DNA from: Mediterraneibacter agrestimuris
Lineage (GTDB): Bacteria > Bacillota > Clostridia > Lachnospirales > Lachnospiraceae
Length of the DNA stretch: 64,000 nucleotides
NCBI RefSeq assembly: GCF_943193195.1
Contig: NZ_CALPDG010000011.1
Span: forward strand, 32,085-96,084
Direction of reading: 5' to 3'
The notes below the pieces were generated by a model. The model saw only the letters and a list, made by a program, of their open reading frames with translations, ran no database searches and had not been told where the DNA came from. Below are positions 7,827 through 16,644 of this stretch, piece by piece; position 1 is the first letter of the stretch, and the number at the start of each line of letters is the position of its first letter. The position numbers and the translations under genes are program-made.

Positions 7827-9084
7827 CGTTGCCTCCTAAATGTATAATCTTCTCTTCCTGAAAATCTGTTGCCGGAAAAAACTCTCCGAATCCTGCATCT
7901 TTTACAGTAACTTTGCAAGTTTTTTCATTTAAGAATAATGTCTCGATCTGTAACCGGGTGGAATACTCTGCCCGCTTCGGCAAATGATCCAGTGAGATCG
8001 TTTCGGTCTTTACACTGCCCTGTACCAAAGACTCCACATGAAAATCAATTTCCTGCAGATCGTCCACCAGCACCTCAATCTGGCTGTTGGATTCATACCA
8101 CTGAGCACCCCAGGATACTATTGGATAATTCATCTCCTGTCCGTTCACCCGCATATTAACCGTAATCTGATCTGTCAGTTTGCTTTCTGAAAGATAAACC
8201 GGATTCTCAATATGCATATATTCCTTACGGTATGCTGTATAACATGCGCCCTTACTGTACAGGTTATTCCCAATAAATGCACGTCTTCCGTTACAAAGCA
8301 CCCTTAAGGATTTAGGATACCAGTTATTATCAAATCCCTCCCCTGTAAGGAATACCGAAGAAACAATCCGTTTATCAAATACCCCCTCAATAAATCTGCA
8401 AAACATGGAATCTGCTTCCCGCGCCTTGTCTTCATTAAGTACCGGATAAACCGCAGCCAGTTCTTTCATATGTGCACTTGCCACTTCATCTACCGTCACA
8501 AACGTAGTCTTGCCGCCGCCTAACCCCGCCTTCAGTCTGCGAAGCATATATGCCTTAATCTCATTTCTGTCACAACAAAACAATGCCGCATCATACTGCC
8601 ACAGCTCTTTTGGCTGATAAAACAGATAGTTACAGAAGCTTTCCTTGTAATCCTGTATAAAAATATGCTGTTTATCTATCCCCATCCGCACCGCGATCCC
8701 CCGTAGCAGCTGTGCCAGTTCCTCTGTCAGTTCCGGCACACTGAACACGATACCGTCAATTTGAGGAAATGCATGAAGCGACATCTGTACAAACTTGGAT
8801 AACAACCAGACCGCATCGTAAGTCTCTTCGGCAAATTCAATCTTCTCACCTGCCAGACTACGTTCCAGAAGCCTTGTTACTGCAAAACCTTCTTTGACCG
8901 TTGCCAGCCGTTTTGCCTCTTTTCCATATGCCCATGTATCTCTGAGCTTTCCGATCATCAGCGGAATCTGATAATTATCTGTATCTGCCTCCAGTGTCTC
9001 CGGCTCAAGCTGCTCTTCGTTATAGTAACTGATCTGGCATGTCTTTTCATTTATTTCGTACCCTATGATACTGCCCTGTCCCAT
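7801..9084 (-). CDS. Degenerate Hsp70/actin-fold protein (DUF5716-like)
   Basis: Middle gene of the three-gene operon, 427 residues, cytosolic. The N-terminus IIGYEINEKTCQISYY sits where Hsp70 proteins have the phosphate-1 loop. GIVFSVPELTEELAQLLRG followed by a block ending in DYKESFCNYL matches the Hsp70 pattern VTVPAxF...xNEPTAAALAYG. VFLTGEGFDNNWYPK with AFIGNNLYSKGACY matches the adenosine/late motif around VGGSSRIP...GAA. The catalytic glycines and acidic residues of a real ATPase are largely missing. The last 130 residues are predicted beta-rich, like a reduced substrate-binding domain. I recall this family as DUF5716 from Lachnospiraceae, but could not search. Its biochemical activity is unknown. 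Confidence 0.8.
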   Translation of the reverse strand: MGQGSIIGYEINEKTCQISYYNEEQLEPETLEADTDNYQIPLMIGKLRDTWAYGKEAKRLATVKEGFAVTRLLERSLAGEKIEFAEETYDAVWLLSKFVQMSLHAFPQIDGIVFSVPELTEELAQLLRGIAVRMGIDKQHIFIQDYKESFCNYLFYQPKELWQYDAALFCCDRNEIKAYMLRRLKAGLGGGKTTFVTVDEVASAHMKELAAVYPVLNEDKAREADSMFCRFIEGVFDKRIVSSVFLTGEGFDNNWYPKSLRVLCNGRRAFIGNNLYSKGACYTAYRKEYMHIENPVYLSESKLTDQITVNMRVNGQEMNYPIVSWGAQWYESNSQIEVLVDDLQEIDFHVESLVQGSVKTETISLDHLPKRAEYSTRLQIETLFLNEKTCKVTVKDAGFGEFFPATDFQEEKIIHLGGNDGKFSSLS

Positions 9085-9098
9085 AACAGTATGCCTCC

Positions 9099-12000
9099 TT
9101 AATATTGCTCAAACATATGTGCCGCAGTCACATCTTCCAGTGTATATGCTTTCATCCTTGCTTCCCGCTCTGCGCATTCTGAAAGTAAAATATCATTCAG
9201 GCGGCCATATCGTCCCTTTTCCCCTCTCGGAAGTTCCTTGGAACATTCCTCCTTGTCACTGCGGTATGAGTTGCCATCTATCGTCTCCTTAAAATAATAT
9301 TTTAATGTTTCATTTGCAAAAAGAACAAACTTCTTCACATAAATATTTTCGTACATCGGTGTCAGCACTTCCGTTGAGTAGTCTGTCGTCTCCTGTCCGC
9401 CCTTCTGAAGCTGATAATATAACATGACTCGGCTGCCCTTTTGACCTTTGTATTCTATCAGCGTCTTGTCCCAGATCTGCAGTTCAATCAGCCAGTCTTT
9501 CTCATAAGAAAGATAGAATGGGAAGTAAATCTGCTTGCCGCAAAGCTCCTGTAAAAACTGCTTCACGGTTTTACGTGCGTTGCCATACTCCCGTGCGGAA
9601 TAATATTTCAACACCGCAATTTTACAGATATCAATCACTTCTTCACCTTTTTCATATTCCCTGCAGATAATATCAATAACACTCTTGCTGATCTTACGTT
9701 CTTCGGTCACATACTCTCTCGACATATAAGCCAGATATGCCTGCTGCAGCCGGAAATATGCTCCCTCCGCATAATAGTCTTCAAAGATTGCAGATTCACC
9801 AAAAATCTCTTCCGCAAATAACATCTGTGTCAGAATCCGCTCTGCCAGCTTATGGGTATGTACCTCATACTCCTTTGCTTCTCTCCAGAGGCGTTTCATC
9901 TCAATAGTCGCACCGCAGTAGAACGCCGCCAGATAAGTAAGAATGACCTTATCATATTGATTCTTCTTAAACAATTCAAAACACACATAAGTAAGAAAAT
10001 CATCATTTTCATAATTATTTTCCCGGATCGTCCTGCTGCACAATGTCAGAAGCTCCGTGTCATTGTACTTTTCCAGTCCCTTTCTGCGGACAACTTCCAA
10101 CGTCATTTCTTCTGCTTCTTCCTCTTCCCGGTTCAGCTTCAGACCGTTGATATATTTGCGGCACATATCCATATAACGCAATTCGTAGAACAATCTCCTG
10201 CTCTCATATGGAATGGAGTCAGTATAATGTCTGCCGTCCTTGCCCTCCCATACCAGACGTGCGGTCTTGGAATACAGAAATACCTGTGTACCATGTTCCG
10301 AATACGGCACTTTCTGTGACACAGTACCATCCTCTTCAACAACATGAATATACTTCATATAAGGCACTTTTGTAGTAATATCATAAGCATGGCAAATATC
10401 ATACAACGCTTTCACACGGTCTGGATTCATAGTCTGTTCTACAACAAAACGTTTGTAGATAATACGCAGCTGTTCATCAATATGTCTTCGATCCAGCTGA
10501 TTCCATGCAAATGCCTCCATCTCATCCCGGTAATGGGCATAGATTTCACTGCTCTCATCCATATATGTAATCAGATTTGAATACAAGAAAGAACATCTCC
10601 TGTAATCCAGTGTGTTACCATGCATAAAATACAGATATACACTTCTCGGCAGCGCCTTCTTAAAATGATACAAATCCAGAGACGCCATATAATATTCATA
10701 GAGCTGTGCAATCTTAAGTTCTGATTCCACTGCTTTTTCATACCATTTGAAGCAACTTCCGTCAATCCGGTTTCCTTTGATCAGCAACGTACAAATTGCA
10801 GTCAGAATCATAGATTCCGGATACATATCATAAGCTCCCGCAAGAGTCTCATAAAGATGCTTGTCATAAGTCTTCAGCTGACTCGCCAAATTGGCAGTGT
10901 AAAGCGCCAGTTCCTTAGTCATCAATTTATATTTGACTGCAAAAGAGAGCACCCTCACTTCAAAGGTTCCCAGCTTCTTCAATGTCATGCTCTTTTCACG
11001 ATAGCACCTGAATGCCTCCATATAGAAAATCAGACTGTGAACCTTTTCTTCATTAAATATCTGTTCCATCACACGAAGACGCTCCGTCAATATCTTATAT
11101 TCTGAATCCACATTGACCAGCATACAGAGAATCTTCCAGCTATCCGGATGTTTCAGATAAGACTTGGCAAGCTCTTCCGCCACCCGTCTCTGTCCGATAG
11201 AATCGTTGCTCAGAAATGTTGTCAGATATAGGTAGTAAGAACTCATCTCCACGTCTTTTCCAATAGAAAACCGATTGTAGTTATAAGATTCCAGCAACCA
11301 TTTTGCTTCATCCATCCGGTGTCCGAGCAGACAAATATGGGCATGGACAAGAAGATAAATCTCATTTCTGTCATCCACCTTACGAAGATGTTCAATGCGC
11401 TTCAGCGCTTCATCTGTCCATGTATTGATATCCTTTTTTCCCGCCTCGTACTGCAAGTATCCTTTTAGAATACTTGCGAATTCGAGTTCATTTTGATGCC
11501 GCTCATCGTCCCTGACAATATCTTTCTCCACAATAATCTCATAAGCCAGTGTCTCATATGGAGTATCCAGCACAATCTGACCGAAATTACTTCCCCTGTG
11601 AAGTTTATCATGTCGGACAAAATATTCAAGCCTGTAAGAATTGCCGACAAATTCCTCTGTCGTAATTCTTGTACGGTCCACATCCAGAAAATCTCCCTCT
11701 ACACGTACATCTATAGTGAGAAATCCCCATGTATTCTTCTTAACTGTAAATGTTTCTTTTCTCGTTTCTGTAAGAGATGTAAACGCACGGCTGTCCTCTT
11801 CCAGCGATAGAAAAATCTTCTCTTTCTGCTTACAGCCCACCAGAAATTCCTCCAGAGCCTGCTGATCCAGCTCCCAAGTGCGCATATTATCATAAAGTGC
11901 CTGTATCCGCTTGTCCTCATATTTTAAGATTTCATAAAAATCTCTGGAACGAAACAACTTTTCAGCCTCAGCAGGATCACGAAATGCCAGCTTTTTAAAA

Positions 12001-12395
12001 TCATCAAGACTTTGTACCTTGCCGTACTGTGTCATGACGAAAGTTTTCTCAATAATGGCAGTAAATGCCACATCATATTCACCGCCATTGCAGACAATCG
12101 TAAACTTACCGTGTTCTACATGTCCCGGCACCAGCCCTGTTCCGTCATATGTATAGTAAATATTTACCGGATTACCGTCAAAGCCCTGTTCATCACACTG
12201 GACACGAAAAGAAGACGGATAAACAAGCCCTCTTATGCTTCCTTTACCCTGATTCTGTAATGAAAAGCTTCCTCTATACTTTTCACCCTCTCCCACCCTC
12301 ATGATCAGATGTGTTTCCGGAAAAATAATCTCCGGCTGGGAAATATGAAATTCTCCTTTTGACAGACGTTTGATTTTATTCTTCAACTTAGCCAC
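9099..12395 (-). CDS. Large Ig-like/solenoid protein (DUF5717-like)
   Basis: First and largest gene of the operon, 1098 residues, no signal peptide or membrane segment. Residues about 30-115 and 210-295 look like two beta-sandwich (Ig-like) modules: GSFSLQNQGKGSIRG, and RLEYFVRHDKLHRGSNFG with IVLDTPYETLAYEIIVEK. Residues about 300-950 are an alpha-helical solenoid with irregular TPR-like pairs. The last 120 residues are again beta-rich (ELQIWDKTLIEYKG onwards). It resembles the family I know as DUF5717. The start is uncertain: a GTG at 12395 has GGAG only three bases upstream, while a TTG at 12386 has AGGTGG five bases upstream and gives MKNKIKRLSKGEF. The promoter lies at 12442-12470. Confidence 0.82.
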   Translation of the reverse strand: MAKLKNKIKRLSKGEFHISQPEIIFPETHLIMRVGEGEKYRGSFSLQNQGKGSIRGLVYPSSFRVQCDEQGFDGNPVNIYYTYDGTGLVPGHVEHGKFTIVCNGGEYDVAFTAIIEKTFVMTQYGKVQSLDDFKKLAFRDPAEAEKLFRSRDFYEILKYEDKRIQALYDNMRTWELDQQALEEFLVGCKQKEKIFLSLEEDSRAFTSLTETRKETFTVKKNTWGFLTIDVRVEGDFLDVDRTRITTEEFVGNSYRLEYFVRHDKLHRGSNFGQIVLDTPYETLAYEIIVEKDIVRDDERHQNELEFASILKGYLQYEAGKKDINTWTDEALKRIEHLRKVDDRNEIYLLVHAHICLLGHRMDEAKWLLESYNYNRFSIGKDVEMSSYYLYLTTFLSNDSIGQRRVAEELAKSYLKHPDSWKILCMLVNVDSEYKILTERLRVMEQIFNEEKVHSLIFYMEAFRCYREKSMTLKKLGTFEVRVLSFAVKYKLMTKELALYTANLASQLKTYDKHLYETLAGAYDMYPESMILTAICTLLIKGNRIDGSCFKWYEKAVESELKIAQLYEYYMASLDLYHFKKALPRSVYLYFMHGNTLDYRRCSFLYSNLITYMDESSEIYAHYRDEMEAFAWNQLDRRHIDEQLRIIYKRFVVEQTMNPDRVKALYDICHAYDITTKVPYMKYIHVVEEDGTVSQKVPYSEHGTQVFLYSKTARLVWEGKDGRHYTDSIPYESRRLFYELRYMDMCRKYINGLKLNREEEEAEEMTLEVVRRKGLEKYNDTELLTLCSRTIRENNYENDDFLTYVCFELFKKNQYDKVILTYLAAFYCGATIEMKRLWREAKEYEVHTHKLAERILTQMLFAEEIFGESAIFEDYYAEGAYFRLQQAYLAYMSREYVTEERKISKSVIDIICREYEKGEEVIDICKIAVLKYYSAREYGNARKTVKQFLQELCGKQIYFPFYLSYEKDWLIELQIWDKTLIEYKGQKGSRVMLYYQLQKGGQETTDYSTEVLTPMYENIYVKKFVLFANETLKYYFKETIDGNSYRSDKEECSKELPRGEKGRYGRLNDILLSECAEREARMKAYTLEDVTAAHMFEQY

Positions 12396-12441
12396 CTACT
12401 CCATTTACTATATCTGTGCATAGTTACGCATTCTGTATTGA

Positions 12442-12470
12442 ATTATAACATTATTTTTCGGGCGGTTCAA
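12442..12470 (-). promoter_or_regulatory. Sigma-A-like promoter of the Ig/solenoid-Hsp70-TPR operon
   Basis: Minus-strand TTGAAC (12465-12470) and TATAAT (12442-12447) are separated by 17 bases and lie about 47 bases before the first gene. No other promoter is seen inside the three-gene unit. Confidence 0.72.
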
Positions 12471-12594
12471 TGGGGAATCAAAGATTTTATTTTTAGAATT
12501 GTATACACGAATACCCGTTTTTCCATTCAATGGAAAGAAAGTATAGAATTAATAATATGAGAGGGTTCAGATGCAATAGATATAGGATAAAAAA

Positions 12595-12624
12595 GAACAG
12601 CAAGTTTTTATCTTCCTGCTGTTC
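12595..12624 (-). terminator. Intrinsic terminator of the BceAB-type operon
   Basis: On the minus strand GAACAGCA and TGCTGTTC form an 8-bp stem followed by TTTTTTAT, 45 bases past the permease stop. The remaining 125 bases before the promoter at 12442-12470 show no gene. Confidence 0.85.
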
Positions 12625-12669
12625 TCCCAAATCACTCAACAAACTTTTTCTTAAAATTCACATTCCATT

Positions 12670-14628
12670 TTACTTCACGATTCTGTAATACTCTTTTGAT
12701 GTGAGCAGAAAAACAATTACATAAAAAATTGAAAATACAGCTACCGTTCCTACCGTACATGCAGCTTCCAGAGGCACATTCGTCAGATTGAGCATTGCCA
12801 TTAATTTGGTCAATACCTTAAACGCCACTGCCACATGCACCACTGCCACGCCCAGGGGCAGGAAGAACACAGTCAGTACCTGGCTATGGATCGTTTTCTT
12901 TACTTCCTTCCGGCTCATGCCTACCTTACTCATAATCTGGAAACACGCTCTGTCATCAAGACCTTCTGATATCTGTTTATAGTAAATGATCAATATCGTT
13001 CCCATCAAAAACAGAAATCCGACAAACACACCAATGAACAAGAATCCGCCGTACAATTGGTAAAATTCCTCCTCTGAATTCTCTCTCCATTCAAAATAGG
13101 TTCCGTCTATCTCTGCTCCCCGTTCATAAATCGCATTCATTGCGGCTGTACATGCGTCCTTTTCTCCTTTCGGATTAAAATACTGGTGATATACAATTGA
13201 TCCCTGCCCATTAAATGCATATTTATCAGCTATTTTGTACAGTTCATTCTGGTCAGACACAACGACATATACATTTGGAGTCACTGCCGAATCTTCATAA
13301 GTCTCCATTTTGATCGAGTCCAAGTATTTCTTTACATGGAAATTGCTGTCCCCGATGGTCACTGTATTGCCTTGCATTTCTCCCTTCGCCGGACATAAGA
13401 GAATTTCTCCTTCGGCTAATGTTTCATTCTTGTCTTCCATGAAGTTATAGCAGTCCAATGTGGTAACTACTATACTGTGCGTACCGCCAAGATTCATCAT
13501 TCCGTCCGACACAGACACCGTATTCCCAGACACAGTTCCCACAAGATACAAAGACACCAGTTCTTCCTTCTCTTCCACCTGCGCCTGTTCCCGTTCCAGT
13601 TCCTCTTCCACAATCTGCTGCATTTGGGAAACTCTCTCTTGATCTGGATCGTAAACTGCCACATGGTATTCCATCGGAAACCGTAGTCCCAGAATATCCT
13701 GCATTCCTGCATACAACGACACGGTTACAGAAATCAATACCAAAACAATCGTACTCATGATACAGATATTTGCCAGTCCCGCCGCATTCTGTTTCATCCG
13801 GTACAACATGCCGGATACAGTTGCAAAATGATTGGACTTATAGTAATAATTCTTATTCCTCTTCAACAGTTTTAAAAAAGCAATACTTCCTGCGGTAAAT
13901 AATGCATAAGTACCGATAATGACCAGAATTACGGCAAAGAAAAAATTCTCCAGAGAAGCAAGCGGTGATTCTGTCAAAAGCGCAATTCCATAACCAACTG
14001 CGATCGTCGCCGTACCAATACTCGTCAACAGCCACTTTGTCTTAGGCTCCCGCTCCCCTACGTTTCCGCCATGGAGCAGATCCACCGGATCGACTTTCCG
14101 AAGCTGTAGCAGATTGAAGCAAAAGGTGACTGCAAATACCGCTCCGAACAAAATCAATGTACGGACAATGGATTCTCCTTCAATCGCAAACGAAAGAGGG
14201 GTTGCAAAACGAATCATTTTGAGCAAGATAAGGAAAAACAATTTTCCAAGCAATATCCCCAGCACAAGTCCGATCCCGATACTGACAACCGCCGTCAGAA
14301 AAGTCTCGCACAAAAGCATTTTCATCAAATTCCGTTTGTCCATGCCCAATACCTGATAGACGCCGAATTCTTTTTTCCGCTGTTTTATTAAAAAGCTGTT
14401 TGTATAAAATAGAAAAATTGCTGCAAAAATACCGGTGATCCAAGATGCCATATTCAGCACGGCAATCATAGCGTCACTGCCACGCATCTCATAAACTCCT
14501 TTGTTTTTACAGATTGCATCCATTGTGTAGAACATCATAATCGTAAGAATACAAGTCAGGATATACGGGAAATAACTCTTCCGGTTCTTTCTTATATTCG
14601 TCACAGCAAGCTTTGGATAGAACATCAA
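12670..14628 (-). CDS. FtsX-like ABC transporter permease, BceB type
   Basis: Membrane subunit of a BceAB-type peptide-antibiotic sensing and detoxification transporter. The 652-residue length, a FtsX domain near residues 60-180, a large extracytoplasmic domain around residues 310-520 (acidic, rich in beta segments) and further helices at the C-terminus fit BceB/VraG. It overlaps the ATPase gene by four bases and is followed by a strong terminator. In known systems the permease both removes bacitracin- or nisin-like peptides from lipid II intermediates and signals to the adjacent kinase. The specific peptide is not inferable. Confidence 0.92.
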   Translation of the reverse strand: MMFYPKLAVTNIRKNRKSYFPYILTCILTIMMFYTMDAICKNKGVYEMRGSDAMIAVLNMASWITGIFAAIFLFYTNSFLIKQRKKEFGVYQVLGMDKRNLMKMLLCETFLTAVVSIGIGLVLGILLGKLFFLILLKMIRFATPLSFAIEGESIVRTLILFGAVFAVTFCFNLLQLRKVDPVDLLHGGNVGEREPKTKWLLTSIGTATIAVGYGIALLTESPLASLENFFFAVILVIIGTYALFTAGSIAFLKLLKRNKNYYYKSNHFATVSGMLYRMKQNAAGLANICIMSTIVLVLISVTVSLYAGMQDILGLRFPMEYHVAVYDPDQERVSQMQQIVEEELEREQAQVEEKEELVSLYLVGTVSGNTVSVSDGMMNLGGTHSIVVTTLDCYNFMEDKNETLAEGEILLCPAKGEMQGNTVTIGDSNFHVKKYLDSIKMETYEDSAVTPNVYVVVSDQNELYKIADKYAFNGQGSIVYHQYFNPKGEKDACTAAMNAIYERGAEIDGTYFEWRENSEEEFYQLYGGFLFIGVFVGFLFLMGTILIIYYKQISEGLDDRACFQIMSKVGMSRKEVKKTIHSQVLTVFFLPLGVAVVHVAVAFKVLTKLMAMLNLTNVPLEAACTVGTVAVFSIFYVIVFLLTSKEYYRIVK

Positions 14629-15371
14629 TGATCACCTCCCGTTGTCAGCACAGTCAGCACGTCTGCAATCTTCTGGTACATCTCCTCGTTGCTTAAGTTG
14701 CCTCTGTAAATCTGATGGAATACCTCGCCGTCCTTGATAAACAGCACACGATTGGCGCTGCTTGCCGCACGGACACTGTGGGTTACCATCAAAATCGTCT
14801 GCCCGTTCCGGTTGATGTCCGTAAACAGCTCCATCAGATCATCTGCGGTTCTGGAATCCAGCGCTCCCGTAGGTTCGTCAGCAAGAATCATCTGCGGTTT
14901 GGTGATCAGCGCTCTTGCCACTGCGACACGCTGTTTCTGTCCGCCTGACACCTCGTATGGATACTTTTTCAACAAATGTGTAATACCAAGCTGTTCCGCA
15001 ATCGGCTGCAGACGGCTGTTCATTTCCGCATATTTCTTTCCCGCCAACACAAGCGGCAGGTAGATATTATCCTCCAGTGAAAATGTATCAAGCAGGTTAA
15101 AATCCTGAAATACAAACCCCAGATTCTGTCTTCGGAAAGCCGCCATCTCTTTGTCCTTGATGTCGCCCAAGTCTCTGCCCTTCAGACACACCTTCCCACT
15201 GGTCGGTTTATCCAGCGCCGCCAGAATATTAAGTAATGTAGTCTTACCGGAACCTGACTCTCCCATGATCGCTACATATTCTTTCGGTTCTACAGAGAAG
15301 GTCACATCAGAAAGCGCCTGCACCTGCTGTCCGCCATAACGAGTCGTATTGCGCTTATTATAGCGTTCCAT
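14625..15371 (-). CDS. ABC transporter ATP-binding protein, BceA type, with unusual N-terminus
   Basis: ATPase of the BceAB-type transporter. Walker A GESGSGKTT is near residue 36, signature VSGGQKQRVAVARAL, Walker B MILADEPTGALDS and H-loop VTHSVRAA. Family members normally begin with a short strand such as xILEVxNxxKxY before the TRYGGQQVQAL segment. Here the frame opens MERYNKRNTTRYGG, so the first beta-strand is missing. There is no convincing Shine-Dalgarno sequence and no in-frame ATG, GTG or TTG before the upstream stop. The DNA just upstream is the composite repeat element (15426-15573), so the 5' end may have been altered by it. Confidence 0.88.
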   Translation of the reverse strand: MERYNKRNTTRYGGQQVQALSDVTFSVEPKEYVAIMGESGSGKTTLLNILAALDKPTSGKVCLKGRDLGDIKDKEMAAFRRQNLGFVFQDFNLLDTFSLEDNIYLPLVLAGKKYAEMNSRLQPIAEQLGITHLLKKYPYEVSGGQKQRVAVARALITKPQMILADEPTGALDSRTADDLMELFTDINRNGQTILMVTHSVRAASSANRVLFIKDGEVFHQIYRGNLSNEEMYQKIADVLTVLTTGGDH

Positions 15372-15425
15372 CGGCAGGCTATGCCATAACTTTGCCTTGC
15401 AGGCAGCTTACACTTTTGTAAGATA

Positions 15426-15573
15426 GTTACTGTTTACACCCTACGGGTGTTCCAGTAACAGTATCCAGCCCATTTTAAGTCGCCTTCGGCGAGGGCTGGA
15501 TATATCGCTGTCATCACTTCATTGGTCGGACACCTTGCAGCGCAGTGCAAGATGCCGTGTGAACTGTAACGTA
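15426..15573. repeat. Composite three-hairpin intergenic element, copy 2
   Basis: Same order as the element at 2080-2226. The first hairpin pairs GTTACTG (15426-15432) with CAGTAAC (15453-15459) around ACACCC/GGGTGT. The second pairs CCAGCCC (15465-15471) with GGGCTGG (15493-15499) around ATTTTAAG and TCGCC/GGCGA. The third pairs CACCTTGCA (15531-15539) with TGCAAGATG (15546-15554). A tail TGAACTGTAACGTA at 15560-15573 differs from copy 1 at one base. Stem sequences differ between copies while pairing is kept. It separates the kinase gene from the ATPase gene of one regulatory module. Confidence 0.82.
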
Positions 15574-15591
15574 AGGTACATTTTTTAATCA

Positions 15592-16644
15592 TCACTCTAC
15601 TGTCAATTCCCGTCTCTTCAATTCCAGATAAATCCAGGTCCCTTTTCCGATATCTGATTCCGCTGCGATTCCGTGATTCAGCTTATCACAGATACTCTTA
15701 CATAAATACAGCCCGATTCCGGTTGATTTCTTATGTTGACGTCCATTGTATCCGGTAAATCCTTTTTCAAAAATGCGGGGCAGGTCTTCCGGCGAAATAC
15801 CGATTCCCGTATCCTTTATCACAAGGCGGCCGTACTCCCCTTCTTCCTGATAAATCGTGATCGTTCCCTTTGCAGTATATTTCAAAGCATTGGATAATAA
15901 CTGCCCCAGTACAAATACCAGCCATTTTTCATCCGTCAGTACCATCGTTTCACATTTCTGGTATTCCAAACGGATTTTCTTCATAATAAAGAGCGGTGAG
16001 AATTTCTTCACAGCCTGCCGCACGATTTCGTCCAGCGGATACCATTGCAGCACCATATCCGAAGACATTTCCTCCATACGAAGATAGGACAATACCATAT
16101 CTACATACTGCTCCGTTTTAAACAGTTCCATTTTCAGATTTTTAAGAAATACCGTTTCCTGTTCCTCAATCTCCTCGGCTGTGCTCCCGCGCTCCTCCAG
16201 CTCCATATTCTCCTGGCTTTGAAGCAGAAGCCGGATCGCTGCGATCGGTGTTTTAATCTGGTGAACCCACAAACTGTAATAATCCAGCATATCCTGCCTG
16301 CCGATCCGCATCTTAGATTCCATCTCCGCCGAATGCACATGCTGCACAATTACCTTCTCTTGATACAATTCCTCGATTGCATCCTCTGCTCTTGGTAATT
16401 CCCGTACTTCATACGGGATTGCCGCCAGCGCCGCAGAAAGCTCTTCATAATGCCGTAAATACCGGATATAGTCTATGAGCAATCTCACTGCCAGAAGAAC
16501 GCCCGACAGGACTGCACCGTAACTAACGGCATCCAGACTTACATTATATAGGTAAAGAACTGCACAGAAAATCCCCACACACCCCAGATAGCCTCCGATA
16601 TATTTCATTTCCTTACGAAAATAACCTGTCAAAAACTTTCTCAT
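15592..16644 (-). CDS. Sensor histidine kinase, BceS-like intramembrane type
   Basis: Membrane kinase that pairs with the response regulator at 16641-17312 and probably senses the state of the BceAB-type transporter. The N-terminus has two close hydrophobic segments (about residues 13-32 and 38-57) with only a few residues outside, the hallmark of intramembrane-sensing kinases. The H-box is in LWVHQIKTPIAAIRL. The N-box region LGQLLSNALKYTAKG and the G boxes DTGIGI and STGIGLYLCKSI complete a full catalytic domain within 350 residues. The gene overlaps the regulator gene by four bases (ATGA). Confidence 0.93.
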   Translation of the reverse strand: MRKFLTGYFRKEMKYIGGYLGCVGIFCAVLYLYNVSLDAVSYGAVLSGVLLAVRLLIDYIRYLRHYEELSAALAAIPYEVRELPRAEDAIEELYQEKVIVQHVHSAEMESKMRIGRQDMLDYYSLWVHQIKTPIAAIRLLLQSQENMELEERGSTAEEIEEQETVFLKNLKMELFKTEQYVDMVLSYLRMEEMSSDMVLQWYPLDEIVRQAVKKFSPLFIMKKIRLEYQKCETMVLTDEKWLVFVLGQLLSNALKYTAKGTITIYQEEGEYGRLVIKDTGIGISPEDLPRIFEKGFTGYNGRQHKKSTGIGLYLCKSICDKLNHGIAAESDIGKGTWIYLELKRRELTVE

